Source: Prochlorococcus marinus str. MIT 9215 (lineage in GTDB: Bacteria > Cyanobacteriota > Cyanobacteriia > PCC-6307 > Cyanobiaceae). Taken from it: a stretch of 10,637 nucleotides of DNA. This document shows positions 1 to 6,017 of the stretch, one piece after another (the first letter of the stretch is position 1; each line of letters begins with the position of its first letter). The stretch lies in NCBI GenBank assembly GCA_949486985.1, contig CATBLW010000123.1:1-10637 (forward strand), in the 5' to 3' direction. The notes under the pieces were generated by a model. The model worked only from the letters and a program-made list of their open reading frames with translations. It was not told the DNA's origin and ran no database searches. The translations under genes and the position numbers were made by a program.

Positions 1-902
1 CAGGCAAACGAGTTGAACTCGCCAAGGTCGGACTGTTTGCAGATGGTGTGGCTGTTCGCAAAGTAGGAGAAAACACCTTTGCATTAGCTCAAAAACATGT
101 TGACGCCATGATCAGTGTCAGCACTGATGAAATCTGCGCTGCAATCAAAGATGTTTTCGAAGACACGCGATCAATACTGGAACCAGCAGGAGCCCTAGCT
201 GTTGCAGGTCTCAAGGCAGACGTTAATCAACGTGAGCTGAGCAATCAAAACTTGGTTGCTGTGGCTTGCGGCGCCAACATGAATTTTGATCGACTGCGCT
301 TTGTCGCAGAACGGGCAGAACTTGGTGAAGAACGCGAGGCCATGCTTGCTGTTGAGATCCCAGAACAAGCAGGCAGCCTCCGCAAGCTCTGCGAGGCCTT
401 AGGAAGCCGAAACTTGACGGAATTCAGCTACAGGATGTCAGAGGGTGAAAAAGCCGAAATCTTTATGGGTGTTCAAGTTCAGGGTCCAAAAGATCGTGTC
501 GAACTCATTGAACATCTCGAATCATCTGGATTTGTCTGCCTTGATCTGAGCAACAACGAACTCGCGAAGGTCCATCTTCGCCACATGGTTGGCGGCCGAC
601 TACCCGCATCCGCTCGAGGGCTTTGTAAGGAAGGCTGCCGAGAACTTCTCTATCGCTTTGAATTTCCGGAACTCCCCGGTGCCTTGATGAGCTTCGTCAG
701 CACTCTGCAGCCGGAATGGAGCATCAGCATCTTTCACTATCGAAATCATGGGGCTGATGTGGGCAGGATTGTGGTGGGAGTACTGGTACAAGACAGCGAT
801 CTACCCGCCTGGCAAAGTTTTCTTGAAGAACTGGGTTATCCAAGCTGGGAAGAGAACAACAACCCGGCTTATCGCTTGTTCCTAGGTGCACAGACCGTTT
901 AA
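1..902 (+). CDS. ilvA: Threonine deaminase (biosynthetic, ACT-regulated), 3' part only
   Basis: PLP-dependent enzyme that converts L-threonine to 2-oxobutanoate and ammonia, the committed cytoplasmic step of isoleucine synthesis. The frame is open from the left edge (first full codon at base 3), giving 299 visible residues. Since the biosynthetic family is about 500 long, roughly 200 N-terminal residues, including the PLP lysine, lie outside. Visible parts are the end of the catalytic domain (KVGLFADGVAV, LEPAGALA at about 59-66, ACGANMNFDRLR at 88-99) and then two ACT-like regulatory domains. The first is about 113-182 (LAVEIPEQAGSLRKL) and the second about 214-283 (YRFEFPELPGAL, HYRNHG), closing with the typical NNPAYRLFL. 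Two ACT-like domains indicate the isoleucine-inhibited, valine-activated form rather than the short catabolic enzyme. The GTG at 48 is internal and not the start. scpB follows 17 nt after the stop, so co-transcription is plausible. Confidence 0.95.
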   Translation, partial: GKRVELAKVGLFADGVAVRKVGENTFALAQKHVDAMISVSTDEICAAIKDVFEDTRSILEPAGALAVAGLKADVNQRELSNQNLVAVACGANMNFDRLRFVAERAELGEEREAMLAVEIPEQAGSLRKLCEALGSRNLTEFSYRMSEGEKAEIFMGVQVQGPKDRVELIEHLESSGFVCLDLSNNELAKVHLRHMVGGRLPASARGLCKEGCRELLYRFEFPELPGALMSFVSTLQPEWSISIFHYRNHGADVGRIVVGVLVQDSDLPAWQSFLEELGYPSWEENNNPAYRLFLGAQTV

Positions 903-919
903 TCGCGGTAGGTTGGCCT

Positions 920-1582
920 ATGGAATTGTCTGAAAAGGTCGAGTTACCTGAACAAGCTGAGTTGGCTGAGCTAGCTGAGCTAGCGGAACAAGCCGAGTTG
1001 GCTGAGCAAGCCGGGTTGGCTGAACAAGCTGAGTTAGCGGAACAAGCTGAGGCTTCCCTTCTTAAAACAAGGGATGAGGTAACCGCACCCAACATCTCTC
1101 TGCCAGCACGCCTGGAGGCCATCCTTTACTTGAAGGGCCGACCAATCGCCCTGAAAGAAATAGCAGAGTTAGCCAAAGAGAGCGAAGCTGATGTTGAGCA
1201 AGCATTGCTTGCACTAGTTGCAGGCTATGCGCAAAGAGATACTGCTCTTGAGATCCAAGAAATCAACGGACGTTATGGCCTTCAATTAAGACCAGGTCTA
1301 GGCGAATTGGTTCAAAACATGCTGCCTGTTGATCTCTCAATTGCCACCCTGAGAACCCTTGCAACAGTTGCGCTTAAAAAGCGAATTCTTCAATCCGATC
1401 TTGTCGATCTTCGCGGTTCTGGAGCCTACGATCACATTAAAGAATTAGTTTCGCAAAACTTTATCGAGCGTAAACGTCAGAGCGAAGGCAGGTCCTACTG
1501 GCTAACGCTCTCCGAAAAATTCCACCGCACCTTTTCAGTACTTCCTGATATTGGTTCGGCCGAACCTACAAAGGCTGCATAG
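920..1582 (+). CDS. scpB: Segregation and condensation protein B with repeat-rich N-terminal extension
   Basis: ScpB is the winged-helix kite subunit that dimerises and binds ScpA and SMC in the bacterial condensin, which compacts and separates sister chromosomes. The conserved part starts near residue 61 (LPARLEAILYLKGRP), followed by a first winged helix (about 61-130) and a second (about 135-205) with YDHIKELVSQNFIERKR and GRSYWLTLSEKFHRTF, which match the family. Residues 8-43 are a low-complexity run of ELAEQA/ELA repeats, rich in Glu, Ala, Leu and Gln and likely helical; my recollection of relatives is that they begin close to the SLPARLEAIL segment. No in-frame ATG or GTG lies between the repeat and the conserved domain, and the ATG at 920 has an AGG 7 nt upstream, so the long start is the best supported. 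A TTG start within the repeat cannot be excluded. ScpA is not in the window. Confidence 0.93.
   Translation: MELSEKVELPEQAELAELAELAEQAELAEQAGLAEQAELAEQAEASLLKTRDEVTAPNISLPARLEAILYLKGRPIALKEIAELAKESEADVEQALLALVAGYAQRDTALEIQEINGRYGLQLRPGLGELVQNMLPVDLSIATLRTLATVALKKRILQSDLVDLRGSGAYDHIKELVSQNFIERKRQSEGRSYWLTLSEKFHRTFSVLPDIGSAEPTKAA
941..1048 (+). repeat. 18-bp in-frame tandem repeat (ELAEQA) in scpB
   Basis: Thirty-six consecutive codons read ELPEQA, ELA, ELA, ELAEQA, ELAEQA, GLAEQA, ELAEQA. The basic unit is GAG-TTG-GCT-GAA-CAA-GCT (18 bp), with two shorter 9-bp units. Copies differ at synonymous positions (TTA/TTG/CTA, GAA/GAG, GCT/GCC/GCG), while non-synonymous change is limited to one Pro and one Gly. 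The pattern suggests slippage or unequal exchange at codon-triplet length, followed by silent drift with the amino-acid pattern retained. The 9-bp sub-periodicity makes copy-number variation between strains likely. Confidence 0.93.
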
Positions 1583-1608
1583 AATTCAAAACAAGAGTGC
1601 TTGATCCC

Positions 1609-1905
1609 ATGGAAACCACGGCCCAAATACTTGAGATACTCTCCAAAACGCTTGAGATCTACTCGTTCTTACTGATCGTTCGTATCCTTCTGAGCTGGTT
1701 TCCAAATCTTGATTGGTCAAATCCAATTCTAAGCAGCGTCAGCTCAATCACTGAGCCATATCTCAATATTTTTAGAGGTTTAATTCCTCCTATTGGCGGC
1801 TTAGATCTATCTGCAATCCTGGCAATATTTGCCCTTCAATTTTTCCAGGGTGTACTTAGTAGCTCTGCAATTGCATTATTAAATACCGGAATCAGCTACG
1901 GCTAG
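1609..1905 (+). CDS. YggT/YlmG-family small membrane protein
   Basis: Integral membrane protein of the YGGT family (plastid Ycf19, YlmG), about 98 residues from the ATG at 1609. It has a hydrophobic segment around residues 15-31 ending in the family hallmark SWFPN, a loop with ITEPYLNIFRGLIPPIGGLDLS that is strongly typical, and a second hydrophobic stretch over about residues 68-91. The family has no known enzymatic activity; cyanobacterial and chloroplast YlmG proteins have been linked to nucleoid distribution. An in-frame GTG at 1597 would add four residues (MLDP), but AAGAG at 1593-1597 is placed to serve the ATG, so 1609 is preferred. It follows scpB within 26 nt on the same strand and is probably in the same transcript. 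The stop lies only 3 nt from the stop of the opposing gene. Confidence 0.9.
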   Translation: METTAQILEILSKTLEIYSFLLIVRILLSWFPNLDWSNPILSSVSSITEPYLNIFRGLIPPIGGLDLSAILAIFALQFFQGVLSSSAIALLNTGISYG

Positions 1906-1908
1906 CAA

Positions 1909-2436
1909 TTAATTTTCAAAGTTCAGCAGTTCTCCGTTGGCTCCCCATAAAGCTCCAGGGTCTATCGCCTGTTCAAGGGGGAGCTTCTGATCTTTCTCTC
2001 TATTGCCTTCACCAACAAAAGAGTTTGCCGACTTTGCCTTGGCTCCCTTTGCATGAAGTGATCCTGAGGTTCCAAAGGGCAATGAAATCCTTAGGGAGAA
2101 CGATCGAGTTCCAGGTTTAACTTCACCTATCGATCCCAAAGGCTCTCGGTTTTGTAAAACAATTTCGCCGCTCTGATCGAGAATCTCTGCAAAGACCACA
2201 CCATTCCTTATTGAGAGGTGTCCTGAATTCGTCACTTCACCAGTCATCTCATAACAACCAATACCGACCTGCTCGTTCAAACTTTTCTGAGAACCTTGGG
2301 AAGAGGCTTCACATGAACGTATTGCCACTTGATTCAATTTGAGACTTGCTGCGAGGGCTTCCTGCGGCCAAGCCATGCTGAAAACAAGCACAAGGATCAT
2401 CAACGCGATCTGAAACGACCTTCTCAGAACACTCAT
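1909..2436 (-). CDS. Exported protein of unknown function (FxLYD-like fold possible)
   Basis: 175 residues, no recognised enzyme motif. The N-terminus is a clear signal peptide: basic LRR, a hydrophobic core IALMILVLVF, then ALA-A, suggesting cleavage near residue 29-30 and a periplasmic or lumenal location. Two cysteines (C42 in IRSCEAS, C61 in GIGCYEM) could form a disulphide in the exported protein. The middle (about 63-120: TGEVTNSGHLSIRNGVVFAE then LGSIGEVKPGTRSFSL) has the alternating pattern of a small beta-sandwich, like FxLYD or DUF3426 domains that contain a G-x-V-x-N-x-G core. This is an inference from pattern only. The C-terminal 50 residues are polar and probably flexible. Its ATG overlaps the mazG stop as ATGA (2433-2436), which implies translational coupling to mazG. 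Confidence 0.75.
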   Translation of the reverse strand: MSVLRRSFQIALMILVLVFSMAWPQEALAASLKLNQVAIRSCEASSQGSQKSLNEQVGIGCYEMTGEVTNSGHLSIRNGVVFAEILDQSGEIVLQNREPLGSIGEVKPGTRSFSLRISLPFGTSGSLHAKGAKAKSANSFVGEGNREKDQKLPLEQAIDPGALWGANGELLNFEN

Positions 2437-2762
2437 CGCTCATCTCCGCTGCCTTTAATTTGCCCTCGCTTGGCACGACTTGCCAGTTTGTTTAAATTCG
2501 CTTCTGCCACCTCATTGAGCTCAAAGCCGAGTTCACTCGACAGTTGGGCGACGTACCAGAGCACATCGCCCAGTTCAAGCTTGATGGCCTCACGTCTCTC
2601 AAGATCAAAAACCCCGTCTCGATCCCGAAGAACTTTCTTGACCTTGTCAGCAACTTCACCGGCTTCACCAGTTAGTCCCAAGGTTGGATAGATGGGATTT
2701 TGACCGACATCTGGATAACGAGCAGTGCTCCGAGCACCCTGCTGATACTGATTGAAGTCCAT
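2433..2762 (-). CDS. MazG-type nucleoside triphosphate pyrophosphohydrolase
   Basis: 109-residue single-domain member of the all-alpha NTP pyrophosphohydrolase superfamily, expected to cleave (d)NTPs to the monophosphate and pyrophosphate with Mg2+. The diagnostic EXXE-(n)-EXXD pattern is present: E33-A-G-E36 in LTGEAGEVADKVKK and E63-L-G-D66 in KLELGDVLWYVAQL. At this length it is a minimal MazG-like protein, not the tandem-domain E. coli MazG, so the substrate (house-cleaning of non-canonical dNTPs, or another nucleotide) cannot be told. The GERxx-like C-terminus is basic and polar. It is the first gene of a two-gene - strand unit, overlapping the exported-protein gene by 4 nt, and is divergent from pyruvate kinase. 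Confidence 0.9.
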   Translation of the reverse strand: MDFNQYQQGARSTARYPDVGQNPIYPTLGLTGEAGEVADKVKKVLRDRDGVFDLERREAIKLELGDVLWYVAQLSSELGFELNEVAEANLNKLASRAKRGQIKGSGDER

Positions 2763-2841
2763 GTCGAGTCCTGAAATTCGCCCTTAAGCGAAGATTGATA
2801 CCGCCTGGATGGTAGTTTCCGCGATGTTTCAGATCCCGTTG

Positions 2842-4626
2842 ATGGCCAAAATTGATCTGACACGACGCACCAAAATCGTGGCCACCATCGGTCCGGCCAC
2901 GGAGACCCCAGAGCGGATCAGAGAACTGATTCAGGCAGGTGCGACCACCTTCAGACTGAATTTCTCCCATGGCGACCACTCCGAACACGCCAAGCGCATC
3001 GCCACGATCAGAAAAGTCTCTGAGGAAATAGACCAACATATCGGCATCCTTCAAGATCTTCAGGGACCAAAGATTCGCCTTGGCCGTTTTGAAGACGGCC
3101 CGATCACCCTGGCCAATGGTGATCATTTTGCGCTCACCTCCAAGCAGGTTGCCTGTAATCAGAACGTGGCAACTGTCACCTACGAGAAACTTGCTGACGA
3201 AGTGACAGCAGGCAGAAGAATCCTTCTCGATGATGGTCGGGTGGAGATGAAGGTTGAGCGAGTCGACAGTGTCGACCACACCCTTCATTGCGTTGTCACT
3301 GTCGGGGGGGTGCTTTCGAACAATAAAGGGGTCAATTTCCCTGATGTACAACTCTCAGTTCGAGCTCTTACGGATAAAGATCGCAAGGATCTGGCCTTTG
3401 GCCTCGAACAAAAAGTCGACTGGGTTGCACTCAGTTTCGTGCGCAACCCATCTGATATGCAGGAGATCCGTGACCTGATTCGTCAGCATGGTCACAGCAC
3501 TCCAGTCGTAGCAAAAATCGAGAAATTTGAGGCGATTGATCAAATCGACTCAATCCTGCCTCTCTGTGATGGCGTGATGGTGGCAAGAGGTGATCTCGGT
3601 GTCGAGATGCCCGCTGAAGAAGTTCCCCTCCTGCAGAAAGATTTGATCAAAAAGGCCAACAGCCTTGGGATTCCGATCATCACCGCCACCCAGATGCTCG
3701 ACTCCATGGCATCGAGTCCCAGGCCAACCAGAGCCGAAGTCAGTGATGTCGCCAATGCGATCCTCGACGGGACTGATGCGGTGATGCTGTCCAATGAAAC
3801 TGCTGTTGGGGACTTCCCCGTTGAAGCCGTGCAAACCATGGCAACCATCGCCAGACGGATAGAGCGCGATTATCCGCAGCGTCCTATCGATAGTTATCTG
3901 GCTAGCACCATCCCCAATGCCATCAGTTCTGCAGTCAGCAGCATTGCAAGACAACTCACCGCAGCCGCCATCCTTCCACTCACCAAAAGTGGAGCAACAG
4001 CCCATAACGTCAGCAAATTCAGGCCAGCGACGCCCATTCTTGCGATCACAAGTGAGTTAGAAGTTGCAAGAAGGCTTCAACTTGTTTGGGGTGTGACGCC
4101 ACTGTTAATCCCCACACAAAAAAGCACGACAGGCACTTTCAGCTTGGCCATGGGCGTTGCCCAAGAGATGGGCCTACTCAAAGAGGGAGATCTTGCTGTT
4201 CAAACGGCTGGAACCCTCACGGGTGTTAGTGGGTCCACAGACCTGGTGAAGGTCGTCATCGTGAGTGCAGTGCTCGGACGTGGCCAGGGAAGCGGCACTG
4301 GCAGCGTCAGTGGGAAGGTGAGGCTTGCTCAATGCCCAGGCGACTCCACACGCTTAGAAGCCGGTGAGATTCTCGTCATCAGCGACACTTGCGACGATGA
4401 TCTTGAGGCCATCGGTCGTGCAGCCGGGGTTATCACGGAACGCTCTGGGCCTGATTGCCATGCCACTGAGCTTTCAAAGCGCCTTGAAGTGCCTTGCATC
4501 ACTGGTGTCGAGCATGCCACCAGAGATTTGCTTCAGGGAGAATTGGTCACCATGCAACTAACTGACGGCTTTATCCATCGTGGGACCAAGGTCAACATGA
4601 ACCAAAAGCTCGAAACGATGCTCTAA
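2842..4626 (+). CDS. pyk: Pyruvate kinase with C-terminal PEP-utiliser-type domain
   Basis: Converts phosphoenolpyruvate and ADP to pyruvate and ATP, the last glycolytic step, in the cytoplasm. From the ATG at 2842 it is 594 residues (MAKIDLTRRTKIVATIGPAT). Visible catalytic features are RLNFSHGDH (R38, N40, S42), LQDLQGPKIRLG (D72), the active-site signature VVAKIEKFEAI (K225, E227), VARGDLGVEMP (D251) and TATQMLDSM (from T281). The B domain is about 76-175 and the C domain about 350-480. Residues about 484-583 form an extra domain resembling the phosphohistidine swivel domain of PEP synthase and PPDK: VITERSGPDCHATELSKR with H540, then VPCITGVEHAT. This extension occurs in other bacterial and cyanobacterial pyruvate kinases. 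In-frame ATGs at 2809 and 2824 would add up to 11 residues; no clear ribosome-binding site separates the options, and 2842 is chosen on family resemblance. Confidence 0.95.
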   Translation: MAKIDLTRRTKIVATIGPATETPERIRELIQAGATTFRLNFSHGDHSEHAKRIATIRKVSEEIDQHIGILQDLQGPKIRLGRFEDGPITLANGDHFALTSKQVACNQNVATVTYEKLADEVTAGRRILLDDGRVEMKVERVDSVDHTLHCVVTVGGVLSNNKGVNFPDVQLSVRALTDKDRKDLAFGLEQKVDWVALSFVRNPSDMQEIRDLIRQHGHSTPVVAKIEKFEAIDQIDSILPLCDGVMVARGDLGVEMPAEEVPLLQKDLIKKANSLGIPIITATQMLDSMASSPRPTRAEVSDVANAILDGTDAVMLSNETAVGDFPVEAVQTMATIARRIERDYPQRPIDSYLASTIPNAISSAVSSIARQLTAAAILPLTKSGATAHNVSKFRPATPILAITSELEVARRLQLVWGVTPLLIPTQKSTTGTFSLAMGVAQEMGLLKEGDLAVQTAGTLTGVSGSTDLVKVVIVSAVLGRGQGSGTGSVSGKVRLAQCPGDSTRLEAGEILVISDTCDDDLEAIGRAAGVITERSGPDCHATELSKRLEVPCITGVEHATRDLLQGELVTMQLTDGFIHRGTKVNMNQKLETML

Positions 4627-4632
4627 AGGCCC

Positions 4633-5862
4633 ATGGCCAGAAAGCTACCGCTCATTGAAACGGTGGGCATGGCGCTCACCACTCTCAAAGCCAATCGGCT
4701 GAGAAGTTTGCTCACCATGCTTGGCATTGTTATTGGCAATGCTTCAGTGATCACTCTGGTTGGCGTTGGACGTGGAGCACAAAATCTCGCGGAAGGTCAA
4801 CTCAGCAACCTTGGCGCGAATGTTTTGTTTGTCGTACCTGGTAACAACGACACCCGCCGACGAGGTGTTGCCTTTCCCAGAACACTTGTCATCGAGGATG
4901 CCGAAGCCATTGCTGAACAAGTCCCCAGCGTGAAGCGGGTTGCAGCTCAAATCACCTCAAGTGAAGTCATTCAGGCAGGTGCAAGAAGTTCGACAAGTTC
5001 AATCACTGGGGTCACACCAGCTTTCTTGCCTGTTAGGAGCTTCGAAGTCGCCCGTGGGCGGTTCATTAGTGATCAGGACCTTCGTGCCGCCAGAAGCGTT
5101 GTCGTGATTGGACCAGACTTGCGCGACAAGTTTTTTCCCACAAGCCAGGCCGTTGGTCAGTCTCTAAGGATCAAAAACCAGCACTTCCAGGTGATCGGCG
5201 TGATGGCACCGAAAGGAGCAGTTTTTGGCAGCAACCAGGACGAAAACGCCTACATCCCACTGACGACAATGGTCAGCAAACTTACAGGTCGTGATCCCAC
5301 TTACGGAGTCAGTCTTAGCTTTATCAGTGTTGAAGCTCTTGATGAAGACAGCACAGGCCCAGCAAGGTTTCAAATCACCAATCTTTTACGTCAGCGACAC
5401 AGCATTCTTCGCGACGATGATTTTGCGGTCAGATCTCAAAAAGATGCCCTCTCAATTGTGAGCACCATCACCGGAGGACTGACACTGATGTTGGCCGCCA
5501 TCGGAGGTATATCGCTTCTGGTTGGTGGTATTGGGATCATGAACATCATGCTGGTTTCGGTAAGTGAGCGAACTGAGGAAATCGGTCTCCGTAAAGCCCT
5601 TGGAGCACGCAGTTCTGATGTTTTGACCCAATTCCTGTTGGAATCACTTGTGCTAGCAAGTTTGGGAGGTGTCGTTGGAACAGCCGTAGGGATTGGCGCT
5701 GTCGCTGCTGTCGCCGCTATCACCCCACTACCAGCAGCGATTGGGGCTTCAACAGTTTTGGTCACAGTGTCCCTTTCCGGTTCCATCGGCCTCTTTTTTG
5801 GTGTCCTGCCTGCAAGACGAGCGGCCCGACTTGATCCAATCGTGGCCCTAAGAAGCCTTTGA
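4633..5862 (+). CDS. MacB/FtsX-type ABC transporter permease
   Basis: 409-residue permease of the MacB/LolC/FtsX (type VII ABC) superfamily. After LKANRLRSLLTMLGIVIG comes the first membrane helix (about 26-46), then a large periplasmic MacB_PCD-like domain (about 47-275), then three helices near 276-307, 332-362 and 373-394. The sequence SERTEEIGLRKALGA (311-325), next to the second helix, is the characteristic coupling element that contacts the ATPase, and LPARRAARLDPIVALR at the C-terminus is also typical. Family members extrude peptides, lipids or glycolipids (DevC-like proteins in cyanobacteria) or use mechanotransmission. The substrate is unknown. No ATPase or membrane-fusion protein is beside it, so the partners must be encoded elsewhere. 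It begins 6 nt after the pyk stop with AAAGG just upstream, suggesting read-through transcription. Confidence 0.92.
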   Translation: MARKLPLIETVGMALTTLKANRLRSLLTMLGIVIGNASVITLVGVGRGAQNLAEGQLSNLGANVLFVVPGNNDTRRRGVAFPRTLVIEDAEAIAEQVPSVKRVAAQITSSEVIQAGARSSTSSITGVTPAFLPVRSFEVARGRFISDQDLRAARSVVVIGPDLRDKFFPTSQAVGQSLRIKNQHFQVIGVMAPKGAVFGSNQDENAYIPLTTMVSKLTGRDPTYGVSLSFISVEALDEDSTGPARFQITNLLRQRHSILRDDDFAVRSQKDALSIVSTITGGLTLMLAAIGGISLLVGGIGIMNIMLVSVSERTEEIGLRKALGARSSDVLTQFLLESLVLASLGGVVGTAVGIGAVAAVAAITPLPAAIGASTVLVTVSLSGSIGLFFGVLPARRAARLDPIVALRSL

Positions 5863-5884
5863 TCGAACTGGGAACATCCATTGT

Positions 5885-5919
5885 TTGATTTTGATTCCGC
5901 CTCAAAAGCACAGTGATAT
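5885..5919 (+). promoter_or_regulatory. Possible sigma70-type promoter upstream of ftsH (weak)
   Basis: The 155-base gap between the permease and ftsH is long for this window, which suggests that ftsH has its own promoter. Within it two adjacent TTGATT hexamers (5885-5890, 5891-5896) resemble a -35 box, and TGATAT (5914-5919) sits 17 nt after the second as a poor -10 (three of six consensus bases). This would leave a leader of about 90 nt. Nothing else structured was seen in the gap apart from an 8-base direct repeat GGAACATC. This is a guess from spacing, not a firm call. Confidence 0.2.
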
Positions 5920-6017
5920 CCATGGCGATTGCATGTAGGGACACTCAGAAGGGTCTACTGCTGGAGCAACGATTGGAACATCAGCACCATTACAGTCAGT
6001 GAACCTTCCAACAGTCC

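Noticed and set aside
724..1122. Minus-strand frame of 132 codons rich in Ser/Ala/Cys/Asn repeats
   Set aside because: It is the antisense of the scpB repeat and the ilvA end; its repeats are a by-product of the ELAEQA codons, and both sense genes are clearly conserved.
1597..1608. GTG start adding four residues to YggT
   Set aside because: No ribosome-binding site upstream of the GTG, while AAGAG is placed for the ATG at 1609, and family N-termini fit the shorter form.
2665..3351. Minus-strand frame of 228 codons opposite the pyk 5' half
   Set aside because: It overlaps strongly conserved pyruvate kinase and the mazG start and has no recognisable motif; it is a shadow of the pyk frame.
5436..5786. 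Minus-strand frame of 116 codons opposite the permease C-terminus
   Set aside because: Low-complexity Ala/Pro/Thr composition is what antisense of Gly/Ala/Val-rich membrane helices gives; no initiation signal and no family.
5863..6017. Possible small gene or RNA in the permease-ftsH gap
   Set aside because: No frame with a credible start and length, no strong stem-loop, no tRNA-like fold seen; only a weak promoter candidate remains.
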